A program made the translations under genes and the position numbers. Below the pieces are notes generated by a model that was not told where the DNA came from, ran no database searches, and saw only the letters and a program-made list of their open reading frames with translations. A stretch of DNA of 64,000 bases. It comes from Gammaproteobacteria bacterium. GTDB lineage: Bacteria; Pseudomonadota; Gammaproteobacteria; GRL18. The stretch is taken from assembly GCA_016744995.1 (NCBI GenBank), contig JADGDG010000010.1, positions 62,001-126,000 of the forward strand. Direction: 5' to 3'. Shown one piece after another: positions 54,729-63,477 of this stretch (positions are counted from its first letter, which is position 1; every line of letters begins with the position of its first letter).

Positions 54729-55088
54729 TTATTTCTTATACTGCTTAATAGAAGGGATAATTGTAATTTCTGTAATGCTGCCATCCACCAGTAGACTAAC
54801 ACTACCGGACTTTATGGCAAGTACTTCCGCGCCACCTATACTATCACCCATTTTTACTTTCTGGCCATTGATAATAGCCATTTGAGTTTTCTGACTGATA
54901 TATATCTGTGATACATTATAATTCTGTCCACCAGCCTGCTGATCCTCAGTATTCTCTGTTTGCATAATTCTGACTGCCGCCGGTCGGGTCGGGTCAGATA
55001 ATTCATTATTCACAGTCAGTGCCAGGACATTACCCACAGCACACAGCAAAAATGAAATTAAAAAAAAGATAACAACAGGATTAAACAC
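54729..55088 (-). CDS. mshK: MSHA biogenesis protein MshK
   Basis: A 119-residue exported protein, like the PilP/MshK family that links the inner-membrane platform to the secretin. It has a signal peptide (ending VLALT), the DPTRPAAV motif typical of the family, and a C-terminal beta domain (AIINGQKVKMGDSIGGAEVL). It overlaps mshJ by eight bases, indicating coupling. The assignment is from motif and position between mshJ and mshL. Confidence 0.85.
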   Translation of the reverse strand: MFNPVVIFFLISFLLCAVGNVLALTVNNELSDPTRPAAVRIMQTENTEDQQAGGQNYNVSQIYISQKTQMAIINGQKVKMGDSIGGAEVLAIKSGSVSLLVDGSITEITIIPSIKQYKK

Positions 55089-55785
55089 TTAGCCACCCAT
55101 CTTTTAGACTAAAGGTATGCACTTTAATATGTACTTTAACTTTTGGATATTCTACAACTTCCAGCCTGACCTGATCCCAAAAGACTTTCCATCCCATATT
55201 CTCTAAAGCTTCCAGATAACTGAGAACATCCAGATAGCGGCCCTGTAATTGAATCTCCAGGGGATGCATAAAAATCCCTACCAGTTTAGGATCAACCGCT
55301 GGCTGTTTTTCCTGAACCGAGAGAGGTTCATCCTTGTCTTTTTTATCCTTTTTACGATCAGCAAAGGGAATAGCAGGTAAGTTATGGATACTGATCAGTT
55401 CCAGATCCTGATTTTTCTGCAACACATCATTCAACAGACTCGACATAAATTCGGGAGCTACCCGTCCTTGTAAGCGCTCCAAAATTTCACTATCAAATGT
55501 ATTTATTTGTTTTTCAACCGCTTGTATTTCACCTAATATCTGCTTGCGCTTTGAATTTTTCAATAAACCATTGGCTGACAAACTCCGAGTTTGCAGCGTA
55601 GTCATTTGTTCCTGGATAGTCATTCGCTCATTGATCAGTTTTTTATTACTACTTTGTATGGGTGTAACCAGAAAAGTATCCCACAGTACATAAATAATAG
55701 ACAAGACACCCAACAGAACCAGTACTCTTTCTCTGGTCGAAAGATTATTAATAATATTTTGTAATAGATTAACTGGTGTGCTCAT
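55081..55785 (-). CDS. mshJ: MSHA biogenesis protein MshJ (PilO/GspM-like)
   Basis: A 234-residue bitopic inner-membrane protein: one membrane segment (about 22-38), a coiled coil (about 45-110) and a small periplasmic ferredoxin-like domain (PLEIQLQGRYLDVLSYLEALE). This is the PilO-like architecture expected of MshJ. A Lys/Asp-rich insert (ADRKKDKKDKDEP) lies in the middle. It sits between the PilN-like gene and mshK. Confidence 0.85.
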   Translation of the reverse strand: MSTPVNLLQNIINNLSTRERVLVLLGVLSIIYVLWDTFLVTPIQSSNKKLINERMTIQEQMTTLQTRSLSANGLLKNSKRKQILGEIQAVEKQINTFDSEILERLQGRVAPEFMSSLLNDVLQKNQDLELISIHNLPAIPFADRKKDKKDKDEPLSVQEKQPAVDPKLVGIFMHPLEIQLQGRYLDVLSYLEALENMGWKVFWDQVRLEVVEYPKVKVHIKVHTFSLKDGWLSV

Positions 55786-55816
55786 AAGCCCTTAGCCAAA
55801 AATAGCATTTTTATGT

Positions 55817-56437
55817 TTATTCATTACTATTAACCTGTTCTGTTTTATCGGCTTCAGTTTGTAGAATAAAATTTAGACTACTGTCATTATCATGCTTCTG
55901 CACTCTGAACAATTTAAAGTTCACTCCGTCAAAAGCAGACTCTTCATTTAGTGATGAAACAAAACCTGGAATATATTTCGCATCGGAGGTTTGACCCAGT
56001 AATGTCATCTGCTGCCCTCCTGAATAGATATCAATCTTTTCAAACCAGATTGGCTCAATATTTTTCCTCGCCAGGGCAGAATAATAGCTCGATAAGCCTG
56101 TGTCATTACCTCTAACCATAGTCGATAATTCAATTAATGCACTTTGCTTGCTGATGAATAATCTTTTTAAATGCTGCAGCCTCTGCTGATCTTTCTTTGA
56201 GTCAGTTAAGTTAGCAACCGTTGCCTCAAGCTTTTCTACCGTTTCAGTCGTCTCTTCAAATTGCATCCTTAAAGTAACCAGCTCATCTTGCAGAGATTTT
56301 TTTTGCCAGAACAAGCTTGCATAAAAAGCCATCATTACGGCACAGGTAAAACCGATCAGACTCAGTATCATTATTGCTGAAAAGGGTTCATTATTAGACT
56401 TCGTCGAGGGTTGGTATAAGTTTATTTGCTGTTGCAT
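55817..56437 (-). CDS. PilN-like pilus assembly protein (MshI2)
   Basis: A 206-residue bitopic membrane protein starting MQQQINLYQP, a PilN hallmark. It has one membrane segment (about 22-46), a coiled coil and a PilN-like periplasmic domain (IYSGGQQMTLLGQTSDAKYI). It begins three bases after the mshI stop and fills the PilN role beside the PilM-like MshI. In some marine gammaproteobacteria it is called MshI2. Confidence 0.82.
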   Translation of the reverse strand: MQQQINLYQPSTKSNNEPFSAIMILSLIGFTCAVMMAFYASLFWQKKSLQDELVTLRMQFEETTETVEKLEATVANLTDSKKDQQRLQHLKRLFISKQSALIELSTMVRGNDTGLSSYYSALARKNIEPIWFEKIDIYSGGQQMTLLGQTSDAKYIPGFVSSLNEESAFDGVNFKLFRVQKHDNDSSLNFILQTEADKTEQVNSNE

Positions 56438-56440
56438 GGG

Positions 56441-57550
56441 TTAACCACTCATCCCCTGCTCTGCTTCATAACGTAAAGCCAGTCCAATCGCATCAAAACA
56501 ATGCGCCTGTAGTTCACGGCTCAAAGGCTTTGTAATACCAAGACATTGGTTAAAATCTAAAACTTCGACCTTAATTCCCAGCATATCATGAATATATTCA
56601 AGTACTCCAGGTACTTCCTTTGGCGCTGGTGCAAATATAATTTTGGCCACAGGTCGCTGATTAAAATGACTGATGTAATAGTCTAATGAACGCTGAATTT
56701 CCAGGATCACTTCATCAATAATCAGTTTACCCTGTTCATTAAGTTCTAATTGATGCGACTCATCATTATGCATCTCATGCGCTTCAGTGACAGACTCTGT
56801 GCTGAAATTAACCTCGTCTATCTCATCGATTGAAAGCTCAACCTCATCTTCCTCATCTTCCTCATCAAGACCTGAATCCAGAACCTGAGTCAGCTGGTTA
56901 ATTCCAAAATCAATTTTTCGAGTCAGGAAAAGGGTCCCGTTTCGGGTAATGGTCAGCAAGCCGCTGTCTTCATTAAAACGTAACATCACAATGCCATCTT
57001 TATCTTCAGGCAAAATTGAGGCAATATTTCGTTGTGTCAGCTCATAAATGTCAATGGATTGAATATCCAGGTTGGCCTGTGTTAACTGTTTAACACGACT
57101 TGCAATAATAGTTTTTTGTGAGGCAACCACATACATCAACTGGGTGCGACCGGATTGTTGTCCGGGTATACCAAAAACATCAATCACTGCATCGTCTATA
57201 TGATATGACAGCTGATCTTTTATGCGCCAGCGAACCGCTTGTTTCAATTCAGTAGATTCAACCTTGGGGGCATCAATCAGGAGCAATTCATAGGCTGACA
57301 TTTCAATGGAAGAGTTACAATAAAAATGACTGGTGGGGAATTTTTGTGATAAGTTGGCTAATGCCTGATCTTGCTCTTCCTCAGAGCCATTCTCCAGAAC
57401 TTCATAGGCGCATAGTTTTAGTTTTGGTTTTTCTGCAGACTTATGCGCGTGCAGAATATGTGCAATAGCCACACGACTTGATCGAAAATCAACACCAATC
57501 AAGCCCTTTCTATTCTTTTTTTTATTAAAAAAAGGGAACTGCATCATCAA
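56441..57550 (-). CDS. mshI: MSHA biogenesis protein MshI (PilM-like)
   Basis: A 369-residue cytoplasmic actin-like protein that anchors the pilus platform. It begins GLIGVDFRSSRVAIAHI and retains the paired motif ELKQAVRWRIKDQLSYHIDD. An acidic insert (about 227-250, EEDEEDEVELSIDEIDE) is present. It is the first gene of the operon, 66 bp after ubiA on the same strand; the mshH/csrD gene often upstream is absent. Confidence 0.85.
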   Translation of the reverse strand: MMMQFPFFNKKKNRKGLIGVDFRSSRVAIAHILHAHKSAEKPKLKLCAYEVLENGSEEEQDQALANLSQKFPTSHFYCNSSIEMSAYELLLIDAPKVESTELKQAVRWRIKDQLSYHIDDAVIDVFGIPGQQSGRTQLMYVVASQKTIIASRVKQLTQANLDIQSIDIYELTQRNIASILPEDKDGIVMLRFNEDSGLLTITRNGTLFLTRKIDFGINQLTQVLDSGLDEEDEEDEVELSIDEIDEVNFSTESVTEAHEMHNDESHQLELNEQGKLIIDEVILEIQRSLDYYISHFNQRPVAKIIFAPAPKEVPGVLEYIHDMLGIKVEVLDFNQCLGITKPLSRELQAHCFDAIGLALRYEAEQGMSG

Positions 57551-57616
57551 CCTATTTTAAGTAATTTTTTTGTAAAGAACAGATAATATTAACCTATCTA
57601 TACTCCTTCTTGTTTA

Positions 57617-58480
57617 CTATGGCAAATAATTTAGAAAAATGCCAATAAATATGACCATTCCAAGCCAATGATTATTCAAAAAAGCCTGAAAACATTTTTT
57701 TTCATCTCGATCACGGATCAAATACTGCTGATAAATAGAAAAAATAACAGAAATACCGATGCCAATATAGAAAAAAGGACCGCCCTGTACTAACCAGGCC
57801 ACAAAAAACAGACCCAGAGTAAAGCATAATTGCAGCAAGCCAATAATCATTTTATCATTGTCAGCAAAAACAATAGCCGTTGATTTGACCCCTATTTTCA
57901 AATCCTCCCTTCGATCAGCCATAGCATACATTGTGTCATAACTTACAATCCAGAGAATTGTTACCGGATATAAAATCCAGACCACATCGGGGATATAATT
58001 TAATTGTGCGGCGAACGCCATAGGTATTGCCCAGCTATAGGCCATACCCAGAAAAATTTGCGGATAATAAGTATGACGTTTCATAAAAGGATAAATGGCT
58101 GCCAGCAACAGGGCAACACTACTTAAAAGAATGGTGTACCAATTCAAAAACAGAACCAGAATAAAAGCAATTAAAATACCTGATGCAAATAACCACAAAG
58201 CTTCCTGTGGGGAAACCATACCAGAAGTAATAGGACGGTTTTTTGTCCGCTCAATGTGTTTATCGATATGACGATCAGCATAATCATTAATCACACAACC
58301 TGCTGAACGCATAACAAAAACACCCAGAGCAAAGACAATAATATTAACTAATGGCGGAATACCTTCTGCTGCAATCCATAATGCCCAGAAAGTTGGCCAC
58401 AACAGCAGCCAGGTACCAATGGGACGATCCATTCGCATTAACAGGTAATATTGATATAGGCGTTCTTTTGAAAGAAACAT
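57617..58480 (-). CDS. ubiA: 4-hydroxybenzoate octaprenyltransferase
   Basis: UbiA prenylates 4-hydroxybenzoate in ubiquinone synthesis. The 287-residue integral membrane enzyme has about eight hydrophobic segments and both Asp-rich motifs: NDYADRHIDKHIERTKNRPI near residue 65 and YDTMYAMADRREDLKIGVKS near 180. It follows ubiC by 30 bp, the usual ubiCA operon. The mshI gene follows. Confidence 0.96.
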   Translation of the reverse strand: MFLSKERLYQYYLLMRMDRPIGTWLLLWPTFWALWIAAEGIPPLVNIIVFALGVFVMRSAGCVINDYADRHIDKHIERTKNRPITSGMVSPQEALWLFASGILIAFILVLFLNWYTILLSSVALLLAAIYPFMKRHTYYPQIFLGMAYSWAIPMAFAAQLNYIPDVVWILYPVTILWIVSYDTMYAMADRREDLKIGVKSTAIVFADNDKMIIGLLQLCFTLGLFFVAWLVQGGPFFYIGIGISVIFSIYQQYLIRDRDEKKCFQAFLNNHWLGMVIFIGIFLNYLP

Positions 58481-58510
58481 TTAGTCAGTCCGGTTATCAA
58501 ATATTTGAAG

Positions 58511-59155
58511 CTAAATTTTAACACTCGTCAGCACAGGAGGATAGAGATGATTACCTGGATGGATATTCACTGATGCCATTGACAGGAGATCAGGCAGAAA
58601 CACTTCAGCCACTAATAAGGGCTTGTGTCCCAGGCGAAAGATAGAACGTCTTGCCCAGACATCAGAAGGACTGTCATCACTTATATGATTAACAGCACTA
58701 TCAAACAATTGGTGTCCACGGTTTAAAACAGCAAGTTCCATTGCATCTCTTTGCAAACCCGGTTGAGCAAAAAGAAATTCACCTAATGGTCGATTACCCA
58801 GATGACTCAGTTGTCGTTGTGATCCTGTTAAGGTTTTTATCGGGATAACCGTTCGAGCGAAAACGACTGGCATTTCCCCGCAATAGAGTAAAACTTCACG
58901 TATCAGTGCATAACGACGACTGCGTAGTTTAAGCCTCTGCACTTCATCATTTGATGGGATCCCCATACCCTGGCGCAACAGCTTAACGGAAAAACACCCC
59001 ATATCATTAGATCGGCAATGTTTTTTTATTCTTAAAGTTAAAGAGGCACTATCAACCAGCCACTCTCGGGTACTATCCTGCATATGTAAAATAGAGGCAT
59101 AATCAACAGCAACCCAGTGTGGGATGCGTTTAAATTGTCGAATAAAGGCTGGCAT
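58511..59155 (-). CDS. ubiC: Chorismate pyruvate-lyase
   Basis: UbiC splits chorismate into 4-hydroxybenzoate and pyruvate, the first ubiquinone-specific step. The 214-residue protein is longer than the E. coli enzyme (165), mainly at the N-terminus. It keeps the catalytic features: REVLLYCGEMPVVFARTVIP, LGNRPLGEFLF and ARRSIFRLGHKPLLVAEVFLP. It is cytoplasmic and starts the ubiCA operon. Confidence 0.93.
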   Translation of the reverse strand: MPAFIRQFKRIPHWVAVDYASILHMQDSTREWLVDSASLTLRIKKHCRSNDMGCFSVKLLRQGMGIPSNDEVQRLKLRSRRYALIREVLLYCGEMPVVFARTVIPIKTLTGSQRQLSHLGNRPLGEFLFAQPGLQRDAMELAVLNRGHQLFDSAVNHISDDSPSDVWARRSIFRLGHKPLLVAEVFLPDLLSMASVNIHPGNHLYPPVLTSVKI

Positions 59156-59388
59156 ATATTAAGAAATGCTTTCGCTGAGAAATTGATTTAAAGTGGTCAA
59201 TAATACTAACACAAAGCCATAGGTATCTGTCCGAGAATAAATAATCTACCTTAGGGGGATCCATTTAGGAACATATTTTACTATCATTTTCATCAAATAG
59301 GACAACTATTTTCCTTAATTGACAGTAAAATCGGATTCAAAATGGATTTTCCTCATTACAATTTCTATTCTCAGACAAGTTTCTGGCG

Positions 59389-60525
59389 CTAAAAACTAAT
59401 AGACTTAATTTCTGATAATGAATGCTCAAAGGATCCAGTAGCTGTTTTCCCAATAATACGAGTATAGGGTGTCGACATAACTTCCATTTTGATTTCCTGC
59501 GTTTTTAATTTAACAGCAACCAATAGTTGATTTTTCCCTGTCGGACGAACTCTGATACTTTGAATTTCAGTAAAGGGGATTGTTTCCTTATTGCTGAAAA
59601 TAAACCTTGCTCCTCGGCTTTTTTGACTGCCTTTGGCACTTGCAAGATCATTGCGATGCAGGATCATTTTTTTCTTATTTACAAAATCAACCTGAATATC
59701 TGTTGTTTGAGAAGCCTTCTGTGGTTTTGGAACTCTTTTCTTACTTGTCTGGCTGCTATTCTTAACTTCTTTTTGTTTGTTCTTAAGGGGAATTACTTTT
59801 TTCTGAGGCAGTTGGTGCGTGAGATCTAACTCAATCACTGAGACTTCATCTTTTTTGGGCAGTGCTTTTTTTACCATTGGCTTTGTAATCGATGAAGACT
59901 TATTTTGTGGCACTTTGTTCCCGAGCTCTTTCAACAGCATCTTTGAGTTAAAAAATTCAATTTGTTTGATATCCTGTAATGATTTTCTAAAGCGTCCAAT
60001 CCTGGCTGAACCGGATATCACAGGAAAGGGTTTATGCATAGCTTTTATTTCTTCATAACCATCATCCATGATAAAACGCATCTGCAATTTGGTTTTACCA
60101 TATTGATGAGTCACAATAATTTTCTGAACTCTTAATAAATCAACAGTAATACCATCAGAGAGAATGAGCTCTGGTACTTCAGTTGTTTTGCCGTTAAGAG
60201 AGCTTCGTAGAGAGGATGTTTCCAACTCCAGTTGTGTGGTGGTTAATAAGGACAGCAGAACATAAGCTTCATTATTTTTTTTTGCTTTTTTTGCCGTTTT
60301 TTTCGCTTGAGTCGTGTTTGAAGAACCAGGCTTCTTGCTGTATTTTTTCCTGGAGCCTGTATCCTTGAGCCAATTCAAACGTTCACTTACCTCCCCTTTT
60401 GAACAAGGTTCATCAGAAAAACGGATTGCACCAATATTATTTTCACAGCGATAAACCTGAGCCTGTACTGAGTGGCTCAAACCTAAAACAACAAGAAACA
60501 TCCATCCCAGACATTGTTTATACAT
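59389..60525 (-). CDS. Exported DUF4124-domain protein
   Basis: The ATG at 60525 gives a 378-residue protein beginning with a signal peptide (ending SVQAQ). A DUF4124 start follows (VYRCENNIGAIRFSDEPC), then a long Lys/Ser/Gln-rich linker. Two related beta-rich segments (about 95-190 and 265-370) carry repeats of KxxMRFIMDDG/ARFIFSNKE type. The repeated segment (SGSARIGRFRKSLQDIKQIEF versus TGSFEHSLSEIKSISF) suggests internal duplication. It overlaps the recG end by eight bases. Function unknown. Confidence 0.75.
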   Translation of the reverse strand: MYKQCLGWMFLVVLGLSHSVQAQVYRCENNIGAIRFSDEPCSKGEVSERLNWLKDTGSRKKYSKKPGSSNTTQAKKTAKKAKKNNEAYVLLSLLTTTQLELETSSLRSSLNGKTTEVPELILSDGITVDLLRVQKIIVTHQYGKTKLQMRFIMDDGYEEIKAMHKPFPVISGSARIGRFRKSLQDIKQIEFFNSKMLLKELGNKVPQNKSSSITKPMVKKALPKKDEVSVIELDLTHQLPQKKVIPLKNKQKEVKNSSQTSKKRVPKPQKASQTTDIQVDFVNKKKMILHRNDLASAKGSQKSRGARFIFSNKETIPFTEIQSIRVRPTGKNQLLVAVKLKTQEIKMEVMSTPYTRIIGKTATGSFEHSLSEIKSISF

Positions 60526-62752
60526 TCTGATAATCCATTTTTTTCCCAATCCATCGCTTGATAAGCGGCTCAACTGTTTCAGGATAATCATTAATCAACG
60601 TTTGAGCAAGCTCATTCACTCTGGAAATGAGATGTTGATCTCGAATTATATCCGCAATTTTCATTTCAGCCAGACCGGTTTGCCGTGTTCCCAAAACTTC
60701 TCCCGGCCCTCGAAGTGCCAGATCCTTTCGGGCAACCTCAAAGCCATCATTGGTTTCTCTCAAAGTCATCAATCGGGCTTTACCATTCTTTGATAATGGA
60801 CTGCCATACATCAATACACAAGCACTGCTTTGACTACCGCGCCCCACTCGCCCTCTAAGCTGATGTAATTGAGATAAACCCAGACGTTCTGCATTTTCAA
60901 TAATCATCAAACTGGCATTAGGAACATCAACCCCCACTTCAATGACGGTGGTTGCAATTAATAATGAAATCTCAGCCTTTTTAAAAGACTGCATAACTGC
61001 CTTTTTTTCATCCGTTTTCATACGCCCATGAACCAGACCTATTGATAAATCAGGTAGTTGATTACTTAATAGTTCATGAGTTTGCTCTGCTGCCTGACAC
61101 TGCAGTACTTCTGATTCTTCTATCAGAGTACACACCCAATAGGCCTGACGACCATTCAGGCAAGCCTGATGTACCCGCTGTAAAACAGCCTCACGCCGCT
61201 GCTCACTTAAAACAACTGTCTCAACGGGAGTACGACCCGGCGGCAATTCATCAATAATTGAACAGTCCAGATCTGCATAGGCTGTCATTGCCAGAGTTCT
61301 GGGGATCGGAGTGGCCGTCATGATCAGCTGGTGCGGATAAAATTCCTGGTGTTGTTTATTGTCAGACTGAGACTGCTTATTATCTGGCCGAAATCCATTT
61401 TTATCCACGTGAAGCTCCTGCCCTTTTTGTAACAGAGCTAATCGTTGATGAACACCAAAGCGATGCTGCTCATCAATGATGGCCAGCCCTAAATGATTAA
61501 ACACCACTTCAGCCTGAAACAAAGCATGCGTTCCTATAATCATATGTGCTGACCCATCGGCAATACTTTTAAGTGCTTCTCTGCGCTGCTTCACTTTACT
61601 CTTACCACTTAACCAGGCCACATTTAATCCCAGGGGCTCAAACCATTGCTGAAAATTGTTTCTATGTTGCTCTGCCAACAGTTCAGTAGGGGCCATCAAA
61701 GCAGCCTGAAAACCATTTTCAATCGCATATAATGCCGCTAAAGCGGCTACCACCGTTTTACCTGAGCCAACATCTCCCTGAACAAGACGCTGCATAGGAT
61801 GAGGTTGTTGTACATCGGTAGCAATTTCAGCAATGACTCGTGATTGAGCAGAAGTTAACTTAAAAGGCAGTTGTTCAATAAACAACTGCCTGTAATGATT
61901 TTTTAATTGCTTAGAGGCAGAGTGAAAAGCATAAGAAAGGTGCTGCCTTTGTTTCTGGTAGGCACACTTCATACTCAGCTGATGTGCCAGTAATTCTTCA
62001 AAAACAAGACTTTGACGGTAGGGATCATCACCTTCAATTAATTCAAAAACAGCACAGTCAGGTGGTGGTGCATGTAAATAGATTAGAGCCTGGAGTAATG
62101 GGGGCAGTTTCAATTGCTGTCGTATTGAACTGGGCAAAAGGTCATGAACCAGCTCATCAGCAATGCTTGCACTGTGCTCTGCATCAATGTTATGGCGTTT
62201 CAGATATTCAATCACCTGCGCAATTGCATTTCTCAACGCCAGTTGTGATAAACCATCCGTAGTCGGGTAAATCGGGGTCAGGGTCTCATCCACCTGAATC
62301 AACTGATGTGCTTCTATAATCCGATATTCAGGATGGATCATTTCCAGTGATCGACGACCTCTTTTGACTTCACCAAAAAAACGGAGCCACTTACCCTGCT
62401 CCAGAGCAAAAGCCAGACTCGTTGCCTGCTGCTTGTTAAAATGGAAAAATCGAAGATTAATAACACCACTGCCATCATTAATGGTGCAATTTAACATGGC
62501 TCTCCGTGCATACTGTGTTTTACACTGAACTAATTCTCCCGTCACCAGAGCACTCTCACCAATGCGCAGCTCTGAAATGGGTACAACCCGTGTCTTATCC
62601 TGATATTTTATCGGCAGGTGAAATAACAGATCATTGAGAGAATACAAAGAGCGTCGGGCAAACCGCTCCAGCATCTTATCACCTACCCCCTTAAGGACAA
62701 TAATGGACTGCTCAAGCCAGCTTTCCTCTGTCGATATTTTTTCATGTAACAT
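60518..62752 (-). CDS. recG: ATP-dependent DNA helicase RecG
   Basis: RecG remodels stalled replication forks and Holliday junctions. The 744-residue protein has the N-terminal wedge domain, then the SF2 motor: GDVGSGKT Walker A, AIIDEQHRFGVHQR motif II, TATPIPRT motif III, and QLRGRVGRG motif VI. It is about 50 residues longer than E. coli RecG; a hydrophilic Gln/Asn/Lys insert (KNGFRPDNKQSQSDNKQHQ) sits between motif II and III. It is close to spoT, as in enterics. Confidence 0.95.
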   Translation of the reverse strand: MLHEKISTEESWLEQSIIVLKGVGDKMLERFARRSLYSLNDLLFHLPIKYQDKTRVVPISELRIGESALVTGELVQCKTQYARRAMLNCTINDGSGVINLRFFHFNKQQATSLAFALEQGKWLRFFGEVKRGRRSLEMIHPEYRIIEAHQLIQVDETLTPIYPTTDGLSQLALRNAIAQVIEYLKRHNIDAEHSASIADELVHDLLPSSIRQQLKLPPLLQALIYLHAPPPDCAVFELIEGDDPYRQSLVFEELLAHQLSMKCAYQKQRQHLSYAFHSASKQLKNHYRQLFIEQLPFKLTSAQSRVIAEIATDVQQPHPMQRLVQGDVGSGKTVVAALAALYAIENGFQAALMAPTELLAEQHRNNFQQWFEPLGLNVAWLSGKSKVKQRREALKSIADGSAHMIIGTHALFQAEVVFNHLGLAIIDEQHRFGVHQRLALLQKGQELHVDKNGFRPDNKQSQSDNKQHQEFYPHQLIMTATPIPRTLAMTAYADLDCSIIDELPPGRTPVETVVLSEQRREAVLQRVHQACLNGRQAYWVCTLIEESEVLQCQAAEQTHELLSNQLPDLSIGLVHGRMKTDEKKAVMQSFKKAEISLLIATTVIEVGVDVPNASLMIIENAERLGLSQLHQLRGRVGRGSQSSACVLMYGSPLSKNGKARLMTLRETNDGFEVARKDLALRGPGEVLGTRQTGLAEMKIADIIRDQHLISRVNELAQTLINDYPETVEPLIKRWIGKKMDYQNV

Positions 62753-62776
62753 AGCTATCAGAGTTAAAGATAGTTA

Positions 62777-63349
62777 TTAATAGTTATGAACATTGCCCTG
62801 AACAAAAGACTGGTAAACCACCAATACGATCTTTTGCCCCTGTTCATTAATTTTGAATTTTTTATAAACTCCATTTTGCTCCATAACAATTCGGCAACTC
62901 ATTTTATCTCTATAGCTGACACAAATTTCACCTTTATCATTAACCTTCCATTTCGAAGAGAATTTGTGACCGTTCTGCATACCCCTCATTGTGCCATCAG
63001 GATCAACATAAACAGTCATTTTTAACTTTCTGGATGGAATTACAGCAACATAGGTATTTCCAGAGAACAATTCAACTAATTCCTCTGAGGAGAGAGTACG
63101 CTCAGTACAAGCAAGTGGTGAGTAAGAAATAACATCTGGATTTGAACAGGCAGTACAGCCATTGGAGTAAGTTTTTGAGGTATTATCATGATTAACACCA
63201 CAGACAGGTTGATATTCTCTGGTGCAGATCATTGGACGTTCATCCGGACAAAGCACCTTATTGCTGCTGTTAATATCATTGATACCACTAGCTGAAGCAC
63301 CCAACACACTCACTAATAAGCCAAAGAATACACTCATTAATATTTTCAT
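62777..63349 (-). CDS. Secreted protein with Kazal-type inhibitor domain
   Basis: A 190-residue exported protein (signal ending GASAS, about residue 21). Residues of about 34-80 form a Kazal-like domain with six cysteines: CPDERPMIC, TREYQPVCGV, then TYSNGCTAC and PLAC; Tyr and Asn are in the usual Kazal positions. The C-terminal 100 residues contain MTVYVDPDGTMRG and ICVSYRDKMSCRI. They resemble small lipocalin-like DUF995-type domains. Kazal domains inhibit serine proteases, often host or predator enzymes. It lies 24 bp upstream of recG, likely on the same transcript. Confidence 0.78.
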   Translation of the reverse strand: MKILMSVFFGLLVSVLGASASGINDINSSNKVLCPDERPMICTREYQPVCGVNHDNTSKTYSNGCTACSNPDVISYSPLACTERTLSSEELVELFSGNTYVAVIPSRKLKMTVYVDPDGTMRGMQNGHKFSSKWKVNDKGEICVSYRDKMSCRIVMEQNGVYKKFKINEQGQKIVLVVYQSFVQGNVHNY

Positions 63350-63477
63350 AAATAATTACCCACTCTTTAAAAACAGTTTCTGTGCCCTCTGATTCTATAC
63401 AACAAACGTACATTTATCAAAGGTATTTTGTTATTGAGAAGAGAATAAAGAGTGAAGAGTGAATAATTACGAACAAA

